Assembly: GCA_903861445.1 (NCBI GenBank)
Contig: CAIOUK010000077.1
Coordinates: 1 to 9,246, forward strand
DNA from: an uncultured Verrucomicrobia subdivision 3 bacterium
Lineage (GTDB): Bacteria > Verrucomicrobiota > Verrucomicrobiia > Limisphaerales > UBA11358
Direction: 5' to 3'
DNA: 9,246 bases
This document shows positions 5,924 to 9,246 of the stretch, in pieces. The position numbers and the translations under genes were made by a program. The notes below the pieces were generated by a model. The model did not search any database and was not told the DNA's origin. It saw only the letters and a program-made list of their open reading frames with translations. Every line of letters starts with the position of its first letter. Within the stretch, counting starts at the first letter, position 1.

Positions 5924-7033
5924 ATGCCCGAACCCGTTCCCTACCTCGACCTCAAGGCGCAACTCAAACCGCTGCGCGCGGAACTCGATGACGCCATCGC
6001 CCGCACGCTCGACAACTGCTCTTTCTGCCTCGGTCCGGACGTGGTGCAGTTTGAAAAAGATTTTGCGAAATTTTGCGGGGCAGAATATGCGCTTGGCTTC
6101 AACAGCGGCACTTCGGCATTGCACGTCGCGATGCTGCTGCTCGGCGTCGGTCCCGGCGACGAAGTCATCACCACGCCCTACACGTTCATCGCCACGAGTT
6201 GGGCGATTTCCTACTGCGGCGCCAAGCCGGTGTATGTGGACATTGATGCCGCGACGTTCAATCTCGACCCGAAACTAATCGAACGCGCCATCACGCCGAA
6301 AACAAAAGCGGTTTTGCCCGTGCATCTTTACGGCCAGCCGTTCGATGTGGATGCGGTTGCGGCAGTTTGTAAAAAACATAATTTGCCATTCGTCGAGGAT
6401 GCGGCACAGGCACACGGTGCAAAATACCAAGGCAAAAGCATCGGCACCTTCGGCGCGGTTTCCTGCTTCAGTTTTTATCCGGCAAAAAATCTCGGCGCAT
6501 GCGGCGAAGGCGGCGCGCTCGTGACAAATGATGCCGCACTCGCCGCGCGGGCAAAATCGCTGCGCGAACACGGCTCCACCGTGCGCTATCACCACGACGA
6601 GATCGGCTACAATTATCGGTTGGAAGGCATTCAAGGCGCGGTGCTGGGCGTGAAGTTAAAGCATTTGGAAAAATGGACGCGCGAACGCCAGCGCGTGGCC
6701 GCGCGTTACGCCGAATTGCTGGCCGACACGCCGTTGCAGCTTCCGACGGTCACCGCCGGCAATGAAAGCGCGTGGCACCTTTACACCGTGCGCTCGCCGC
6801 GCCGCGACGAACTCAAAAAACATCTGGATGCAAACGGCATTGGCAACGCCGTGCATTATCCGATGCCTTTACACTTGCAGAAAGTTTACGCCCATCTTGG
6901 CTATAAGCCGGGTGATTTCCCCGTGGCGGAGCAAGCGAGCCGTGAAGTGTTGAGCTTGCCAATGTTTCCGGAATTGACCGACGCACAAATCCAGCGCGTG
7001 GCCGAGGTCGTTCGGAATTTCTTCAGGAAATAA
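5924..7033 (+). CDS. DegT/DnrJ/EryC1/StrS family PLP-dependent aminotransferase
   Basis: A 369-residue protein, normal full length for the family and without a signal peptide, so cytoplasmic. It opens with the usual PYLDLKAQLKPLRAEL (6-21). It contains GFNSGTSALHVAM (58-70, phosphate-binding loop), TTPYTFIATSWAI (83-95), FVEDAAQAHGA (156-166, with Asp159 contacting the PLP ring nitrogen), SFYPAKNLGACGEGG (183-197, with Lys188 as the expected Schiff-base lysine), the EHG and NYRLEGIQGAV blocks (215-240), and HYPMPLHLQKVYAHLGY (311-327) near the end. These enzymes transfer an amino group from glutamate to a keto-sugar nucleotide, producing amino sugars for surface polysaccharides or glycoconjugates. 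The HYP.PLHLQ ending is common in members working on 3-keto or 4-keto sugars; the exact substrate cannot be read from sequence. It lies downstream of the oxidoreductases but could belong to a separate unit. It is complete and intact. Confidence 0.92.
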   Translation: MPEPVPYLDLKAQLKPLRAELDDAIARTLDNCSFCLGPDVVQFEKDFAKFCGAEYALGFNSGTSALHVAMLLLGVGPGDEVITTPYTFIATSWAISYCGAKPVYVDIDAATFNLDPKLIERAITPKTKAVLPVHLYGQPFDVDAVAAVCKKHNLPFVEDAAQAHGAKYQGKSIGTFGAVSCFSFYPAKNLGACGEGGALVTNDAALAARAKSLREHGSTVRYHHDEIGYNYRLEGIQGAVLGVKLKHLEKWTRERQRVAARYAELLADTPLQLPTVTAGNESAWHLYTVRSPRRDELKKHLDANGIGNAVHYPMPLHLQKVYAHLGYKPGDFPVAEQASREVLSLPMFPELTDAQIQRVAEVVRNFFRK

Positions 7034-7039
7034 GCTTTC

Positions 7040-7060
7040 GCGCCGATTCCAAAATCGCGC
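7040..7060 (+). terminator. Small hairpin just after the aminotransferase stop, possible terminator
   Basis: CGATT (7044-7048) pairs with AATCG (7053-7057) across a CCAA loop, and three more G-C pairs (7040-7042 with 7058-7060) extend it past one bulged C at 7043. It starts seven bases after the TAA. No T-run follows, so if it ends transcription it is a weak or Rho-assisted site, or it may only protect the 3' end. Confidence 0.35.
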
Positions 7061-7087
7061 TGGCCGGGAAGTGAAAACACTTAGCCA
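7061..7087. terminator. Hairpin in the convergent spacer, possible bidirectional 3' element
   Basis: AAGTG (7069-7073) and CACTT (7078-7082) pair around an AAAA loop. TGGC (7061-7064) and GCCA (7084-7087) can pair outside this, leaving an unequal internal loop (four bases against one). It lies between the plus-strand aminotransferase gene and the minus-strand nuoN gene, where a shared terminator would be expected. Neither flank has a clear T-run, so the terminator role is uncertain. The right arm overlaps the intergenic repeat at 7081-7096. Confidence 0.3.
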
Positions 7088-7096
7088 CCCATGAAA
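7081..7096. repeat. Second copy of the TTAGCCAC..ATGAAA intergenic motif
   Basis: TTAGCCACCCATGAAA matches TTAGCCACAGATGAAA at 91-106 in 14 of 16 positions. Both copies are in non-coding spacers, one at each end of the plus-strand gene block. Here there is no tandem second unit, only a short TACGG tail. A 14/16 match alone could arise by chance somewhere in 9 kb, but it is unlikely to fall in both roughly 90-bp spacers. Confidence 0.4.
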
Positions 7097-7125
7097 TACG
7101 GCGGCCGACGATGCCGCGTCAGGAT

Positions 7126-8595
7126 TTATTTACCCAACGCCGCCGCAGCGAGGTTGGTGAGGTTCAGGACAGTATTGGGGAACAAGCCCAGCCAGAAGAT
7201 ACCCGCGATGCAGACCCATAGGGAAAGTTTCGCCGGGGACGAAAGTTCAATCGCAGACAAATCGCGCGTTTCCTTGCTCCAATAAATCGCGCGGATGACG
7301 CCGAAATAATAATAGAGCGAGATGACCACGCCGGCCAACGCCGTGAACGCGAGGCAATAATAGCCGTGATTGTGCGTGGCCTGCGCGGTTTCAATCACGG
7401 CTTTCAGCAGCAGGAATTTTCCGAAAAATCCGGCCAGCGGCGGAATGCCCGCGAGCGAAACCATCGCAATGGTCAGCGTGGCGGCGAGCAGGGGTGAACG
7501 CTGGTTCAAGCCGGCCAGACCAGAAATGTCTTCCGTTGCCAGATGCCGCATCACCAGCGTGATGACGAAAAACGCCGCCATGACCGTGAACACATAGCCT
7601 CCGAGATAGTAAAGCAGTGCCGACTGGCCGCTGGCGCTCAACGCGGCGACGCCGAGCAACAAATAGCCGGCATGAGCGATGCTGGAATAACCGAGCAGAC
7701 GTTTCAAATTGCGCTGCGGAATCGCGCAGAGATTTCCGTAAAGAATCGTGATGCCGGAAATGACGATGAGCAAGTTCGCCCAATGCGCCGTCACGCCGGG
7801 CATGGCGGTGAACAGCACGCGCAGCAGCAAGACAAACCCAGCGGCCTTGGAACCGATGGCGAGAAACGCGGTCGTCGGGGTCGGCGCACCTTGATAAACG
7901 TCCGGCGCCCAAATCTGAAACGGAAACGCGGCGATTTTGAAACCGAGGCCGACCAAAACCAAAAGCACGCCGAGCAAAAAGATTTGGCTGTTGGCAACGT
8001 CGGGATTTTTGACGAGAAAATCAGCGAGATTGGTGAAGTTTAATTCGCCAGTTGTTCCCCAAATTAAAGCAATGCCGAACACCATGAATGCGGAAGATAG
8101 CGCGCCGAGAATCAGATATTTCACACCCGCTTCGAGCGACTGGAGCTTGCTGCGCTGAAAACTGACGAGGACATAAAACGTGATCGTGATGAGTTCGATG
8201 GAAACGAACAGCATCGTGAAATCGTTGGATGACGCGGCAAACAACATTCCGGCGAGCGCGAAGAGGATGAGCGAATAATATTCCGCCACGCTGCCGGCCG
8301 CGAGTTTGTCGGAAAATTCCGCAGCCATGAACAAAACCAGAATCGCCGCGACGATGAACAGTTGCTTGAAGAACAGGGACAGCGCGTCGTTGACAAACAT
8401 GCCGCCGAATGCGGTGCCGAATTGACCGCAGCTGCCATTGCCACTCAAGCTCGTGACGAGCAATACACCCAGGGCCGCGATGGCGGCGTAACCGATGAAA
8501 CGACGGCGCTCGGCGGGCACGAACAGATCGGCCAACATCAGCACGAGGCCGAGGCCGATCACCGAAATTTCCAGCATGATCAGGGAGGAATTCAT
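7126..8595 (-). CDS. nuoN: NADH-quinone oxidoreductase subunit N (complex I, antiporter-like)
   Basis: A 489-residue, highly hydrophobic protein with about 14 membrane segments, the normal NuoN size. It is one of three antiporter-like proton-channel subunits of the membrane arm of respiratory complex I. The functional charged residues are all visible. Glu134 is in LFVSIELITITFYVLVSF (TM5). Lys220 is in GLGFKIAAFPFQIWAPDVYQGAPTPT (TM7, the most diagnostic block). Lys250 is in IGSKAAGF (TM8). Lys393 is in LAGFFGKFLLLKAVI (TM12). These correspond to the E. coli NuoN residues Glu133, Lys217, Lys247 and Lys395. The RNLKRLLGYSSIAHAGYLLLG block (295-315) marks the subunit family. The start ATG overlaps the nuoM stop as ATGA, implying translational coupling, and nuoN is the last gene of the operon here. 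No Shine-Dalgarno sequence is visible upstream of the start. Intact. Confidence 0.96.
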   Translation of the reverse strand: MNSSLIMLEISVIGLGLVLMLADLFVPAERRRFIGYAAIAALGVLLVTSLSGNGSCGQFGTAFGGMFVNDALSLFFKQLFIVAAILVLFMAAEFSDKLAAGSVAEYYSLILFALAGMLFAASSNDFTMLFVSIELITITFYVLVSFQRSKLQSLEAGVKYLILGALSSAFMVFGIALIWGTTGELNFTNLADFLVKNPDVANSQIFLLGVLLVLVGLGFKIAAFPFQIWAPDVYQGAPTPTTAFLAIGSKAAGFVLLLRVLFTAMPGVTAHWANLLIVISGITILYGNLCAIPQRNLKRLLGYSSIAHAGYLLLGVAALSASGQSALLYYLGGYVFTVMAAFFVITLVMRHLATEDISGLAGLNQRSPLLAATLTIAMVSLAGIPPLAGFFGKFLLLKAVIETAQATHNHGYYCLAFTALAGVVISLYYYFGVIRAIYWSKETRDLSAIELSSPAKLSLWVCIAGIFWLGLFPNTVLNLTNLAAAALGK

Positions 8596-9246
8596 TTGTT
8601 TTGCGCAACAAAATTGACGGCCGGCGCACTTGTCTCGCTGGCCGCGATCACGTTGCCAGTTGCCATGGCGACAATTTTTTGCGCGTCAGGATTGATTTTT
8701 TCCGTGAGCAGCTTCGGCAGAAAGCCGAACACCAGCAGGCTCGCCAGCAGCATCGCGTAGGGCAGCTTGCGCCAAAAATTTGCGTCGGAAAGTGAATTCC
8801 ATTTCTCCGGCAGCGGGCCGTGCAAAATGTTGCGGATGGCGCGCGTCATGTAAATGCCGCCGATGACCAGCGCGCCCCACAACGCAATGACCGTCACGGT
8901 TGGAAAAGTTTTCCACGCACCGAAAAACACGGTGGCTTCACCGACGAAATTCGCGAAGCCGGGCAATCCGCAGCCGGCCATCGCCGCCATGAGCAGCGCG
9001 GTGCCGATGAACGGCAGCTTGCGGCAGAGGCCGCCGAGTTCGCTGATTTGCAGCGTGCCGGTTTGCTTGTAAATGTAGCCGCTCAACGCGAACGTCAGCG
9101 CCGCGAGGAAGCCGTGCGCGACCATGATCAGCACCGCGCCGGTCACGCCGATGAGGTTGAGGCTCGCGATGCCGAGGAAAATAAAGCCCATGTGAGCCAC
9201 GCTGGAATTACCGATGAGCAGGTTCAAATCCTTTTGGCGCATGGCG
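8592..9246 (-). CDS. nuoM: NADH-quinone oxidoreductase subunit M, C-terminal part (partial, runs off the right edge)
   Basis: The last roughly 217 residues of NuoM; the N-terminal half or more lies beyond base 9246. The visible frame enters with AMRQKDLNLLIGNSSVAHMGFIFLG, the NuoM version of the 'QKD.K.LIAYSSV.HMG' block. It continues with MVAHGFLAALTFALSGYIYKQTGT and ISELGGL, then LPGFANFVGEATVFFGAW, which holds the conserved TM12 glutamate (E. coli NuoM Glu407 equivalent). The two histidines, in SSVAHMG and MVAHGF, match E. coli His322 and His348. NuoM is an antiporter-like proton-translocating subunit adjacent to NuoN in complex I. The ATG at 9242-9240 is an internal Met, not the start, because the homologous block sits mid-protein. 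The C-terminus after the last membrane segment is an extended tail rich in Ala and Val. The TGA overlaps the nuoN ATG. Confidence 0.95.
   Translation of the reverse strand, partial: AMRQKDLNLLIGNSSVAHMGFIFLGIASLNLIGVTGAVLIMVAHGFLAALTFALSGYIYKQTGTLQISELGGLCRKLPFIGTALLMAAMAGCGLPGFANFVGEATVFFGAWKTFPTVTVIALWGALVIGGIYMTRAIRNILHGPLPEKWNSLSDANFWRKLPYAMLLASLLVFGFLPKLLTEKINPDAQKIVAMATGNVIAASETSAPAVNFVAQNK

Noticed and set aside
7543..8043. 166-residue plus-strand open frame inside nuoN
   Set aside because: Its sequence is highly polar (Gln/Arg/Asp/Glu), the usual antisense image of a membrane protein, and nuoN on the other strand is unambiguous.
1..9246. CRISPR arrays, tRNA or rRNA genes, insertion sequences, phage or defence genes
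   Set aside because: Read through for regularly spaced repeats, tRNA-like cloverleaf ends, transposase or nuclease motifs and terminal inverted repeats; none were found.

Overview
The window is ordinary bacterial chromosome at roughly 55-60% G+C by eye. The gene set suggests a Verrucomicrobiota-like organism, with Planctomycetota as the alternative. The reasons are tandem exported DUF1080 (3-keto-disaccharide hydrolase family) proteins, Tat-exported Gfo/Idh/MocA oxidoreductases, start codons without Shine-Dalgarno sequences, and a degenerate 'CCACAGATGAA'-type intergenic repeat. This taxonomic guess is inference; no rRNA or marker gene is present to settle it.

Layout: (1) Bases 1-76, minus strand, hold the first 25 codons of argB (acetylglutamate kinase), cut by the window edge. 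(2) Bases 77-192 form a divergent intergenic region with a short direct repeat and a good sigma70-like promoter reading rightward. (3) Bases 193-5445, plus strand, are a tight five-gene cluster: two Sec-exported DUF1080 proteins, one Sec-exported alpha/beta-hydrolase (esterase-like) and two Tat-exported NAD(P)-type oxidoreductases. Spacings are 34, 4, 3 and 37 bp. (4) Bases 5492-7033, plus strand, hold a small cytoplasmic protein resembling DUF1232 and a DegT/DnrJ/EryC1 PLP aminotransferase, possibly read through from the cluster. (5) Bases 7034-7125 are a convergent intergenic region with two small hairpins and a second copy of the repeat seen near the left end. (6) Bases 7126-9246, minus strand, are the distal end of a respiratory complex I operon: nuoM (3' part) overlapping nuoN by ATGA.

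How the genes may work together: the five-gene cluster looks like an extracytoplasmic glycoside-degrading module using oxidation and elimination/hydrolysis instead of a classical glycosidase. In that scheme a Gfo/Idh/MocA enzyme exported folded with its bound nicotinamide cofactor oxidises the sugar C3. DUF1080 proteins cleave the resulting 3-keto-glycoside, the esterase-like protein removes acyl decorations, and the second oxidoreductase may restore the hydroxyl and recycle the cofactor. The families and export signals are seen in the sequence; the concerted pathway is inference.

The most unexpected structural signal is a 20-base-pair inverted repeat with one bulged base and a 5-nt loop at 4196-4241. 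It lies inside the second oxidoreductase gene, exactly over the codons of its dinucleotide-binding glycine motif.
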